Shown one piece after another: positions 1 through 5,909 of a stretch of 9,150 nt of DNA. Numbering within the stretch: the first letter of the stretch is position 1; each line of letters begins with the position of its first letter. The notes under the pieces are model-generated. The model saw only the letters and a program-made list of their open reading frames with translations, was not told where the DNA came from and ran no database searches. The translations under genes were made by a program, and so were the position numbers. Location of the stretch: positions 1 through 9,150 of the forward strand of contig JAGDMY010000071.1 of assembly GCA_017860765.1 (NCBI GenBank). Direction: 5' to 3'. This stretch comes from Chloroflexota bacterium. GTDB lineage: Bacteria; Chloroflexota; Dehalococcoidia; Dehalococcoidales; UBA3254.

Positions 1-99
1 CGCATCCAGGAGAGAGTAAATGAGGAGTGGACCAAACTCAAAGACCTCTCCCGGCTGGAGACCAGGCTGCCTGAAGCCGCAGATTTTGATATCAGCTAG
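1..99 (+). CDS. C-terminal end of an unidentified protein (partial)
   Basis: The first 33 codons of the window are open in frame 1 and end with TAG at 97-99. They encode a charged, probably helical tail rich in Glu, Lys and Arg (starting RIQERVNEEW, ending in ADFDIS). The start lies outside the window. I do not recognise the family, because a C-terminal tail of this size carries no diagnostic motif. That it is a real gene end is supported by a strong terminator-like hairpin 28 bases after the stop, and by the convergent gene starting on the other side of it. This could still be a chance open stretch, since only 99 bases are visible. Confidence 0.5.
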   Translation, partial: RIQERVNEEWTKLKDLSRLETRLPEAADFDIS

Positions 100-126
100 C
101 CTGAGAAAAAGCAGCATGCAAACGAT

Positions 127-162
127 ATCTGCCACGGGCATGTCCGTGGCAGATTGTTTTGT
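127..162 (+). terminator. Rho-independent terminator, probably bidirectional
   Basis: A perfect 11-bp inverted repeat pairs ATCTGCCACGG (127-137) with CCGTGGCAGAT (144-154) around a 6-base loop, followed by TGTTTTGT on the plus strand. It sits between two convergent genes, ending at 99 (plus) and 182 (minus). On the minus strand the stem is followed by a weaker T-containing stretch (ATCGTTTGC), so it may serve both genes, with the plus direction better supported. Confidence 0.8.
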
Positions 163-181
163 ACCCGGGTAAAGCCCCCGG

Positions 182-508
182 CTACCATTCTTTGATCAGT
201 TCGTACTGTATCCTGGAGGTGAGTTCGACATTATTTCCCCAGGACTCCCCCATTTCCTTTATAGCGGCAGCCAGTTCCGGGCTTTTCTGAAATTCTTCAA
301 AGTCCTTAGCACTGCCGAATTTATACAGCGCTATAAAGCGGGGGGCGTCTGCTGAGTCTCCTATCACCTTGTATCGGGCAGCTCCCTTAAGACCCTTAAA
401 TTTTAACAGCATGGGAATATGGACTTCGTTATACCATTTATTGAATTTTTCCACATCCTTGGGCTGGCAGCGCGTGGAAACAATGTTGATCATAGGTTTA
501 TCGGCCAT
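182..508 (-). CDS. EthD/DUF4286-like dimeric alpha/beta-barrel protein
   Basis: A 108-residue protein beginning MADKPMINIV. It fits the small ferredoxin-like dimeric alpha/beta-barrel group (EthD / DUF4286). An N-terminal beta strand (MINIVSTRC) is followed by a helix with the conserved pattern FNKWYNEVHIPMLL, then a strand region KGAARYKVIG, a second strand with aromatic residues (FIALYKF), and a Glu/Lys-rich helix. Known members are small cytosolic dimers acting as monooxygenase-like or accessory proteins in catabolic clusters, often with no assigned reaction. The His of the NEVHIP segment is the usual conserved polar residue. I place the start at 508 because AGGAGG (518-523) directly abuts the ATG at 515-517 but lies 9 bases from the ATG at 506-508. 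The gene is monocistronic, with its own promoter (567-595) and the shared terminator downstream. The fold assignment is fairly secure; a function is not assigned. Confidence 0.8.
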   Translation of the reverse strand: MADKPMINIVSTRCQPKDVEKFNKWYNEVHIPMLLKFKGLKGAARYKVIGDSADAPRFIALYKFGSAKDFEEFQKSPELAAAIKEMGESWGNNVELTSRIQYELIKEW

Positions 509-517
509 AGAAGACAT

Positions 518-523
518 CCTCCT
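518..523 (-). promoter_or_regulatory. Shine-Dalgarno site that decides the start at 508
   Basis: On the minus strand this reads AGGAGG. It touches the upstream ATG (517-515) with zero spacing, which is unsuited to initiation, and is 9 bases from the in-frame ATG at 508-506. The longer reading frame from 517 is therefore unlikely to be the translated one. Confidence 0.8.
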
Positions 524-566
524 TTATAAGTGACGGCAGTTCGCCGCTTTCTGAAGCATTGGCTTT

Positions 567-595
567 ATTATACCGGAAGGCAATAGCCTAATCAA
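567..595 (-). promoter_or_regulatory. Sigma70-type promoter for the EthD-like gene
   Basis: Read on the minus strand, TTGATT (595-590), a 17-base spacer and a perfect TATAAT (572-567) give a good sigma70 promoter. Transcription would start near 560, leaving a leader of about 50 bases before the start codon at 508. This is the only well-spaced candidate in the stretch between the divergent EthD-like and cupin genes. Confidence 0.6.
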
Positions 596-622
596 CACGC
601 CTGCGGGCAGGTCCGACTCTAT

Positions 623-651
623 TTGACTACCTATAAGGTTAATGCTAAACT
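623..651 (+). promoter_or_regulatory. Sigma70-type promoter for the cupin gene
   Basis: TTGACT (623-628), a 17-base spacer and TAAACT (646-651) form a -35/-10 pair. TGC sits just before the -10 box, giving an extended -10 TGn element. The start point would be near 658, well upstream of the ribosome binding site at 701-705. The -10 matches only four of six consensus positions, so activity is uncertain. Confidence 0.45.
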
Positions 652-700
652 CTTGACGCAAGGCCTGGTAGACTCAAACAGAGGAATATCATCACGGAAA

Positions 701-705
701 AGGAG
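701..705 (+). promoter_or_regulatory. Shine-Dalgarno site that decides the cupin start
   Basis: AGGAG preceded by AAA lies 10 bases before the ATG at 716. The same frame is open upstream to a TTG at 623, but that TTG is part of the putative -35 box and has no ribosome binding site, so 716 is preferred. Confidence 0.75.
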
Positions 706-715
706 AAGCATCAAG

Positions 716-1621
716 ATGCCTGAGAGGGATTATGAGAAAAATCTGATAAGAAAACCGGTTTATGAGTCACACGAAAATATCAAGGGGCGCCAGACCCCGC
801 TGACCTATATGAGCCCGGAGCTCGTACCCGGGAGTCCCCTGCATATCGATTTAAGCTGGATTTATGATGTCCCCGAGCCCAATCCCCATACGCGGGAACA
901 TTCCCATGACTATGACAAAATTGTATTGTATATCGGGGGTGAGCCTGAAGCTCCCGAAGACCTTGGCGCCGAGATAGAATATTTCCTGGGCGGTCAAAAG
1001 TTCACCTTAAACCGGACTGCGGCCATTTACGTACCGCGCGGAATGAAGCACGGTCCGGTGGTCTGGAAAAAAGTTGGCCGGCCGTGTCTGGAGATGGTCA
1101 TAGGGCTGGTAGGGGCTGGCAAAGGCCAGCCTAAACCGGGTCCGGGAGTAAAAAAGAGCCGGGCTGACCTGGCGAAATATGTGATTCAGGAACCGGTTTA
1201 CCGGGAGAATGTCAGGACCAGGCAGGGGCCGCTGGGACCGGTGATGCTCTACATGTGCAACGATCTCATCCCGGGGGTCAACATCTATATCGATTACCTG
1301 TGGATGTTTGGAGTCCCTGAACCTCATATCTTCGAGCACTCTCATGACTTCGACGAGGTCGTTTGCCATATCGGAGGAAACCCCTACAATATCGAAGACC
1401 TGGGTGCTGAAATCAAGTTTTGCGTGGAAGGCCAACCCCTGGTCTTCAATCAGACCACCGCCGCCTATCTACCCAGGGGTACCAAACATGGTCCGTTGAC
1501 CTGGAACAAGGTCGATCGGCCTCATATTCAGATGCCGATAGTTCTGGGCGCGGGCACACTGGACGAGGCAGCGCCGGCGGGGTATAAGGGAGATGAGCCT
1601 TTCTTTAAAAATGTAAAGTAG
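716..1621 (+). CDS. Tandem-duplicated cupin-domain protein
   Basis: A 301-residue protein of two cupin domains in tandem, with an offset of about 146 residues. Each copy begins with a similar lead-in (KPVYES / EPVYRE, then RQTPL / RQGPL), followed by the first metal-binding motif, EHSHDYDK at 61-68 and EHSHDFDE at 207-214. A conserved IGG...EDLGAEI stretch follows, then the second motif PRGMKHGP (107-114) and PRGTKHGP (253-260). The likely metal-site histidines are H62, H64, H112 and H208, H210, H258. Copy 2 has a canonical HxH-x3-E (E214), while copy 1 has Lys68 at that place, so the first site may bind metal differently or not at all. There is no signal peptide, so it is likely cytosolic. 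Cupins of this kind occur in anaerobic catabolic clusters, but I know of no defined reaction. It is followed after 52 bases by the DUF1847 gene and probably co-transcribed with it. Confidence 0.85.
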   Translation: MPERDYEKNLIRKPVYESHENIKGRQTPLTYMSPELVPGSPLHIDLSWIYDVPEPNPHTREHSHDYDKIVLYIGGEPEAPEDLGAEIEYFLGGQKFTLNRTAAIYVPRGMKHGPVVWKKVGRPCLEMVIGLVGAGKGQPKPGPGVKKSRADLAKYVIQEPVYRENVRTRQGPLGPVMLYMCNDLIPGVNIYIDYLWMFGVPEPHIFEHSHDFDEVVCHIGGNPYNIEDLGAEIKFCVEGQPLVFNQTTAAYLPRGTKHGPLTWNKVDRPHIQMPIVLGAGTLDEAAPAGYKGDEPFFKNVK

Positions 1622-1673
1622 CCCAAATCAGTTGACTGGATTTTTAAAGCCCGCGGGCGGATAAGGAGTTCCC

Positions 1674-2138
1674 GTGAAAAAAAATAAATTGAGCCCCAGG
1701 TGCTCCAGGTGTCCCACGACAGTATGCAGCCCACCGATGGGGGCCACCAGGGCGCTCCCGCTGGACAAAGCCCCGGCTTTTTGCCCCATGAAGAACCTGC
1801 CCGCTGTGATGAGCAGGGCTTTCAAGGAATATCAAAAACCGGACGTTAAAGAATTTGCCAGACAGGCTTCCATCCAGGAGTTTGAATGCTATGAAAATAC
1901 GCCCGTGGGGCGCCGGACGAGAAATACCCGCATCCGGGAGCTGATTGAGTTCGCCAAAAAGATGGGATACAAGCGCCTGGGCCTGGCCTTTTGCGCCGGC
2001 CTGCCCAATGAAGCCAGGATCCTGACGGAAATCCTGGAGAATAACGGGTTTGAAGTTGTATCTGCCAGGTGCAAGACCGGGGCAGTCCCCAAAGAAAAGA
2101 TCGGGATTATCTCTCTTCCACCTATTATGCCAATTTGA
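1674..2138 (+). CDS. DUF1847 Cys-rich protein, C-terminally truncated
   Basis: A 154-residue product starting at GTG 1674, with AAGGAG at 1663-1668 (5-base spacing). It shows the DUF1847 signature: an N-terminal Cys cluster (C10, C13, C18, then FCPM with C37), a YENTP..TRIRELIEFAKKMGYK helix region split across 73-100, the strand GLAFCAGLPNEA (103-114, C107), and GFEVVSARCKTGAVPKEKIGI (C133), written here with its Cys and KEKIG as landmarks. The Cys residues suggest a metal or Fe-S site; the family has no established function. Family members are generally about 200 residues or more and continue with a CNPIxQA-type Cys motif and a GHD-containing segment. Here the frame ends with an unrelated ISLPPIMPI tail 31 bases before the convergent SDR gene, so roughly 50-60 residues are missing. 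It may be a decaying gene. A shifted frame after about 2100 reads C-Q-F-E-P-A-Q (from 2128), which may be a remnant. Confidence 0.7.
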   Translation: MKKNKLSPRCSRCPTTVCSPPMGATRALPLDKAPAFCPMKNLPAVMSRAFKEYQKPDVKEFARQASIQEFECYENTPVGRRTRNTRIRELIEFAKKMGYKRLGLAFCAGLPNEARILTEILENNGFEVVSARCKTGAVPKEKIGIISLPPIMPI

Positions 2139-2169
2139 ACCCGCCCAAATAGCCGGGAGAGGAGTCATC

Positions 2170-2928
2170 TTATATCAGCCCGTGCCAGAGACAATATTCC
2201 TCATCATTGGCCACCATGCCGGTAACACCGGCGGCGGTCTGACCGGCCAGGAAAATGGCCGCTCTGATAAATTTATCCGGCGTGTCCCAGCGCTCGGATG
2301 TCTCACCCCTGGACTGGGCCCTCAAGCCTTCAGTCGCGATTCCCTCAACCGGGCGGAGTGCGTTCACGGCGATATTGTACTTGCCAACTTCGGCAGCCAG
2401 AGAGGTAGTAAAGCGGTCCAGACCGGCTTTGCTGACCCCGTAAATGATGCCGGTGAATTCGGGTGTCCGCCGGATGGAGGCTACCGAGGTGATGTTAATG
2501 ATGCTGCCGCTGCGGCGTTCTATCATCCCGGGCAGGACGGCTTTGGAGCATAAAAAAGCCCCGGTAAGGTTGATCTTTAAAGCTAACTCCCAGCGTTTCA
2601 GAGTAATCTCGAGAGTGGACTGGGTCACGGCGATACCTGAATTGTTGATCAGAATATCCACCCGGCCGAGCTCGTCGAGGGTTCTCTGGACCATGGCATT
2701 GATGCTTTCCTCACTGCTCACATCGCATTTGATGGGCAGGGCAAAGCCGCCCTCTGCCCGGATAGCTTCAGCGGTCTGGTAGATGGTGCCGGGTAATTTC
2801 CCGCTTTCCACTTCAGAGCGGGCGGCGACAACCACCCGGGCGCCTTCTTTGGCGAATGCGAAAGCCAGAATTTTCCCCAGGCCTCGGCTGCTGCCGGTAA
2901 TAATAGCGACCCTGTCCTTTAACTTCAT
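2170..2928 (-). CDS. Short-chain dehydrogenase/reductase (SDR)
   Basis: A 252-residue classical SDR. The Rossmann glycine motif TGSSRGLG lies at 11-18, CDV at 68-70, and NNSG (95-98) replaces the usual NNAG. N120 sits in KINLTGAF, and the catalytic residues are S148 (ITS), Y163 and K167 (YGVSK). Arg37 after the second strand (AARS) points to NADP(H). The loop NALRPV (189-194) has Val in place of the usual Gly of PG. The C-terminus EEYCLWHGLI looks complete. Likely reaction: reversible oxidation of a hydroxyl to a ketone on a CoA-bound or free intermediate; the substrate cannot be read. It is the last gene of the minus-strand operon, 56 bases after the CoA-transferase stop, with GGGG-type ribosome binding sequence before the ATG. 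It converges on the DUF1847 gene with only 31 bases between, and I see no clear terminator there. Confidence 0.88.
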   Translation of the reverse strand: MKLKDRVAIITGSSRGLGKILAFAFAKEGARVVVAARSEVESGKLPGTIYQTAEAIRAEGGFALPIKCDVSSEESINAMVQRTLDELGRVDILINNSGIAVTQSTLEITLKRWELALKINLTGAFLCSKAVLPGMIERRSGSIINITSVASIRRTPEFTGIIYGVSKAGLDRFTTSLAAEVGKYNIAVNALRPVEGIATEGLRAQSRGETSERWDTPDKFIRAAIFLAGQTAAGVTGMVANDEEYCLWHGLI

Positions 2929-2984
2929 GGTGTTGCCCCTTTCTTCTATTTTCCCCTCTCCTCCCTTAAAGTCAGTAAATGGCG

Positions 2985-4235
2985 CTACATGCTTACCTTG
3001 AAGGTCTGGGCTAACTCGGTGGTGATACTGCCGTCGATGATGTGCTCCGCTATCTCTTCATCGCTCATTTTTAAGAATTCTTTAAAGACATATTCGTTAT
3101 GTTCCCCCAGACAGGGCGAAGGCCTTTTTATCTGGCGCGGGGTCTTGGAAAGAATGAAACAGGACTGCATTTCATATAACTGTTCGCCCATTACCGGGTG
3201 GACCTGAGGCACCCAATACCGGCGGTGGTTAAACTGCGGGTCCTGATAAACATCGGCCGGCTTCTCAACCAGGCTGGCCGGCACCGCGGCTTTCTGTAAG
3301 ATGGTTTCCGCCTCTTCACGGGTATGGCGGAGGGTCCAATCCGTCACCAGTTTATCCAGATTATCCTCGTTGCTCTTCCTATCGGCTGCGGTCGCATACT
3401 CTTTCTGCGAACTTAAAGCCGGGCTGCCGATCGCCTCACAGAAGTTCTGCCATTGTTTTTCGTTGAGCACGGAGATCGCGATCCAGTTGTCCTCACCCCG
3501 ACAGCGATAAACGCCATGCGGGGCTGCCCCGGGCAGGCGGTTCCCGTTGCGTTGCATGACCCTGCCGTTGATCTGATAGTCCATTAAGGGAGGAGCGAAA
3601 AAGTGGATCGCCGTCTCAAACTGGGACTCCTCAAGATACTGTCCCCGGCCGGTCTTGCGCCTATGGTCCAGGGCCGCAATTAAGGCCAGGGCGTTAAAGC
3701 GGGCGCAGACATAATCGGTGTAAGCCCCGTAGGGGGCTAAGGGGACTCCGTCCGGCCAGCCGCTGACTTCGGTGAATCCGCACAGATTGACTGCATTCAT
3801 TCCGTAGCCGGCATAGCTGGAGTGAGGGCCGCCTCTGCCCTGCATGCTCGAGCTGAGGAAAATAATATCCGGCCTGACTTTTTTAACCTCCTCGTATCCG
3901 AGGCCCATTTTCTCCATCGTCCCCGGGGAAAAAGACTCGGTGACGATATCTGCCCATTCAATCAGCTTCCAGGCCAGCTTGCGCCCGTTGGGATGCTGCA
4001 AATCAATGCTGACACTATACTTGTTGGAATTGTGCCGGCCGTAGAACATGCTGCTGTCCGGCGTGGGCTTATTGTTGGCAAAGGGGCTGCTTCCTTTAGT
4101 GGTATCCAGACGCTTATGGGACTCTATCTTGACCACTGTGGCGCCGTGCTCGGCTAAATATCTGGAGGTCGAGGGGCCAACCACCACCCAGGAAAACTCG
4201 GCCACCTTGATCCCTTTGAAGACTTCGGCATTCAT
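2985..4235 (-). CDS. Family III CoA-transferase (CaiB/BaiF), Asp-containing subunit
   Basis: A 416-residue protein of standard family length. Typical CaiB/BaiF features are the N-terminal LAEHGATVVKIE (28-39), RHNSNKYSVSIDL (67-79), the VTESFSPG segment (98-105), and RKTGRGQYLE (192-201). Asp174, in the PYGAYTDYV segment, occupies the position of the catalytic Asp that forms aspartyl-CoA anhydride in formyl-CoA transferase (Asp169 there). It should transfer CoA from a donor thioester to a carboxylic acid; the acid cannot be identified. The ATG at 4235 is preceded by AAGGAAGG at good distance. The gene follows the second CoA-transferase by 16 bases, so the two are translationally close and probably form a heteromeric enzyme, as in BbsEF succinyl-CoA:benzylsuccinate CoA-transferase. 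Family call is secure; substrate and partnership are inference. Confidence 0.9.
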   Translation of the reverse strand: MNAEVFKGIKVAEFSWVVVGPSTSRYLAEHGATVVKIESHKRLDTTKGSSPFANNKPTPDSSMFYGRHNSNKYSVSIDLQHPNGRKLAWKLIEWADIVTESFSPGTMEKMGLGYEEVKKVRPDIIFLSSSMQGRGGPHSSYAGYGMNAVNLCGFTEVSGWPDGVPLAPYGAYTDYVCARFNALALIAALDHRRKTGRGQYLEESQFETAIHFFAPPLMDYQINGRVMQRNGNRLPGAAPHGVYRCRGEDNWIAISVLNEKQWQNFCEAIGSPALSSQKEYATAADRKSNEDNLDKLVTDWTLRHTREEAETILQKAAVPASLVEKPADVYQDPQFNHRRYWVPQVHPVMGEQLYEMQSCFILSKTPRQIKRPSPCLGEHNEYVFKEFLKMSDEEIAEHIIDGSITTELAQTFKVSM

Positions 4236-4251
4236 TTTTCCTTCCTTGTCG

Positions 4252-5520
4252 CTAAATTATTCCCTTTTCTTGCCAGGATTTAAGCTCTGAGGCGGAAAAG
4301 CCCAATTCCCCCGAGTAGATTTCCCGATTATGCTCCCCGATCTGCGGGGCCGGTCGGTTTTTGTCCAGCGGAAAATCAGTCATCCTGATAAAGGGGCCAC
4401 AGTAAGTCAGTTCGGCGTTTAATGCGGGATGGGATATTTTTTGCCAGTAGCCTCTGGCTTGAAGCTGGGCATCCTCGCTTATATCCCTGGTGGTGGAAAC
4501 GGGGGCGCTCAAAATCTGCCTTTTTATCGCACCTTCCTCATAGAGTTCGGCTTTGGTTTTGGTCAGAGTGAAGGCTTCGATGGCTTTTCCAACCTTATCC
4601 GCCAATTCCTGCCCCAGAGTGGAGGCGTTGTAGTCCCTGGCCCAGTCCAGGCTTATCAGCCACCCGGGGGCCTTTCCCTCCTCCTCCATCCACTTGACCA
4701 GCCTCCGCGAAGAGGAGACGAAGGGCTCATTACCGCCCTGGGCTAGAATCATAATATAGCCGTCCCGGCATTTGAAGTAGATGGGCTGTTTAACGCCGGT
4801 GCTGGGGATATACATACAGCCTCCAGCCCTCTGAAAGAGCACCCTGCTCACCCCCCACATTTGCAGGACATTCATGGTGGGAGAGGCGGCACATTCCTGC
4901 ATGGAGACATCGATAAACTGGCCTTGACCGGTTTGGGCGCGATACCACAGGGCGGTCAGCGCCCCGATGGCAGCTTCAGCCCCGCCGAAAAGGCTGGCCT
5001 GTGGAAAGCTTATCCAGACGGGAGGGGTATCCGAATCACCACAGGTATACAGATATCCTCCGGCAGCCCAGGTCGTGAGGTCGCTGGCCTGATTTTGGGC
5101 CTTAGGACCCTGCTGTCCGAAGGGGGTAATGGCGGCGAAAATAATATCCGGTTTGATTTCGCAGAGATCGTTGTATCCCAATTTTAAGCTCTCCAGGTAT
5201 CCCGGGGCGAAGGACTCGATCACCGCATCAGCGGTGAGGACTAACTTCTTGAATATCTCCTTCCCTTCATCCCTGGTGATATCCAGGGTGATGCCTCTTT
5301 TATTGGCATTATAGGCAAACCAGAAGAGGCTTTTATTGGGGTCCTGGATGTCTTTATAATAGGGGGCGATGCGGGAGGGGCTGCCTCCGGGAGGCTCGAT
5401 CTGGATTACATCGGCCCCCAGGTCTCCCAGCAAACGGCTCCCAATCATACATCCCCGCTCGGATAGATCCAGTACGCGATAAGGATCTGAGTTTAATCTG
5501 GCTGCCTGATTGGTGAACAT
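4252..5520 (-). CDS. Family III CoA-transferase (CaiB/BaiF), subunit lacking the catalytic Asp
   Basis: A 422-residue CaiB/BaiF protein. It has LGDLGADVIQIEPPGGSPSR in the N-terminal Rossmann part (31-50), FAYNANKRGITLD (68-80), a DAVIESFAPG segment (98-107) and AQTGQGQFID (195-204). Aligning the TGxGQ block with that of the neighbouring gene puts Ser176 (FPQASLFGG) where the partner has catalytic Asp174. A group of family III proteins has this PQA-type segment. It may act as the non-catalytic or substrate-binding half of a heterodimer, though an independent role is possible. It is the first gene of the minus-strand operon. The ATG at 5520 has a modest AGGCAGGA ribosome binding sequence, and a candidate promoter lies at 5626-5654. 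Family call is secure; lack of activity is inference from one aligned position. Confidence 0.88.
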   Translation of the reverse strand: MFTNQAARLNSDPYRVLDLSERGCMIGSRLLGDLGADVIQIEPPGGSPSRIAPYYKDIQDPNKSLFWFAYNANKRGITLDITRDEGKEIFKKLVLTADAVIESFAPGYLESLKLGYNDLCEIKPDIIFAAITPFGQQGPKAQNQASDLTTWAAGGYLYTCGDSDTPPVWISFPQASLFGGAEAAIGALTALWYRAQTGQGQFIDVSMQECAASPTMNVLQMWGVSRVLFQRAGGCMYIPSTGVKQPIYFKCRDGYIMILAQGGNEPFVSSSRRLVKWMEEEGKAPGWLISLDWARDYNASTLGQELADKVGKAIEAFTLTKTKAELYEEGAIKRQILSAPVSTTRDISEDAQLQARGYWQKISHPALNAELTYCGPFIRMTDFPLDKNRPAPQIGEHNREIYSGELGFSASELKSWQEKGII

Positions 5521-5625
5521 ATTTTATCCTGCCTGATGGTTAAAGTATGGGTTTTTGGAAAGGATTTTACGATTGGAGCGGGTACGGGAATGTGATTTCG
5601 ACCAACCAACCGGTATACAGGGTAA

Positions 5626-5654
5626 ATTTTAAAATAGATTAACTAAATATGCAA
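5626..5654 (-). promoter_or_regulatory. Candidate promoter for the CoA-transferase operon
   Basis: On the minus strand, TTGCAT (5654-5649), a 17-base spacer and TAAAAT (5631-5626) give a good -10 box but a weak -35 box (three of six). The -10 box overlaps the 10-bp palindrome ATTTTAAAAT. A start near 5619 would give a leader of about 100 bases. Confidence 0.35.
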
Positions 5655-5677
5655 ACCGGAGTCTGACGCCGCCGTGA

Positions 5678-5706
5678 TTGACAACCACAAGACTGTTGAC
5701 TATTAT
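5678..5706 (+). promoter_or_regulatory. Strong sigma70-type promoter for the SDR-MaoC-OYE operon
   Basis: TTGACA (5678-5683, perfect), 17 bases, then TATTAT (5701-5706, five of six). This is the best promoter in the window. The start would be near 5713, giving an unusually long leader of about 195 bases before the ATG at 5910. Confidence 0.65.
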
Positions 5707-5721
5707 TATTTTAATCAGATG

Positions 5722-5739
5722 GGGCAGCCTGGGCTGCCC
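5722..5739 (+). promoter_or_regulatory. GC-rich hairpin early in the operon leader
   Basis: GGGCAGC (5722-5728) pairs perfectly with GCTGCCC (5733-5739) around CTGG, only about ten bases after the predicted transcription start. No T-run follows on either strand, so it is not a simple terminator. It could be an operator or an RNA-stabilising 5' stem. Confidence 0.4.
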
Positions 5740-5909
5740 GCTTGTTGGAATGAAATTTTAGCCACGTCCTGGCTCACAATATTTTTACCGCGAGCACGTT
5801 TTCCAGGGTCAAGTTAAACACCGCAAAAAGCGTGGGGTCGGGTTATTCGGCCTCGCTGACATCGAATCCAGGAAATTACCCGGGATATTATCGATAAGGA
5901 GAGCTGATA

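Larger units (their letters stand above)
5521..5909. other. Divergent intergenic control region without a gene
   Basis: This 389-base stretch separates two divergently transcribed catabolic operons. It holds one candidate promoter per strand (5626-5654 minus, 5678-5706 plus), a GC-rich hairpin (5722-5739), an AT palindrome ATTTTAAAAT (5626-5635) overlapping the minus -10 box, and an imperfect CCCGGG-centred palindrome (5874-5889) just before the ribosome binding site of the plus operon. I tested the frames for decayed genes and found only short stretches broken by stops. It is the natural place for a shared regulator to bind, but no regulator gene is in the window. Confidence 0.6.

Noticed and set aside
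623..715. Upstream extension of the cupin frame from a TTG codon at 623
   Set aside because: It has no ribosome binding site, overlaps the putative -35 box, and its 31 residues have no counterpart in the second cupin copy; ATG 716 has AGGAG at 10 bases.
1007..1435. Minus-strand open frame of 142 codons
   Set aside because: It lies wholly antisense to the cupin gene, whose duplicated motifs prove the plus strand is coding.
1625..1646. Possible terminator between cupin and DUF1847 genes (AATC-AGT / ACT-GGATT followed by Ts)
   Set aside because: The stem is short and bulged with few GC pairs; the two genes are more likely co-transcribed.
1644..2168. Minus-strand open frame of 174 codons
   Set aside because: It is antisense to the DUF1847 gene, has low-complexity Pro/Gly/Arg composition and no plausible ribosome binding site.
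2050..2553. Plus-strand open frame of 167 codons
   Set aside because: It is mostly antisense to the SDR gene and partly overlaps DUF1847 in another frame; its protein looks like no family. Only the short CQFEPAQ stretch near 2128 is kept as a possible remnant.
5780..5850. Minus-strand fragment reading like a short hydrophobic peptide ending in a stop
   Set aside because: It is only about 22 codons with a stop immediately upstream and matches no family I know; not evidence of a decayed gene.
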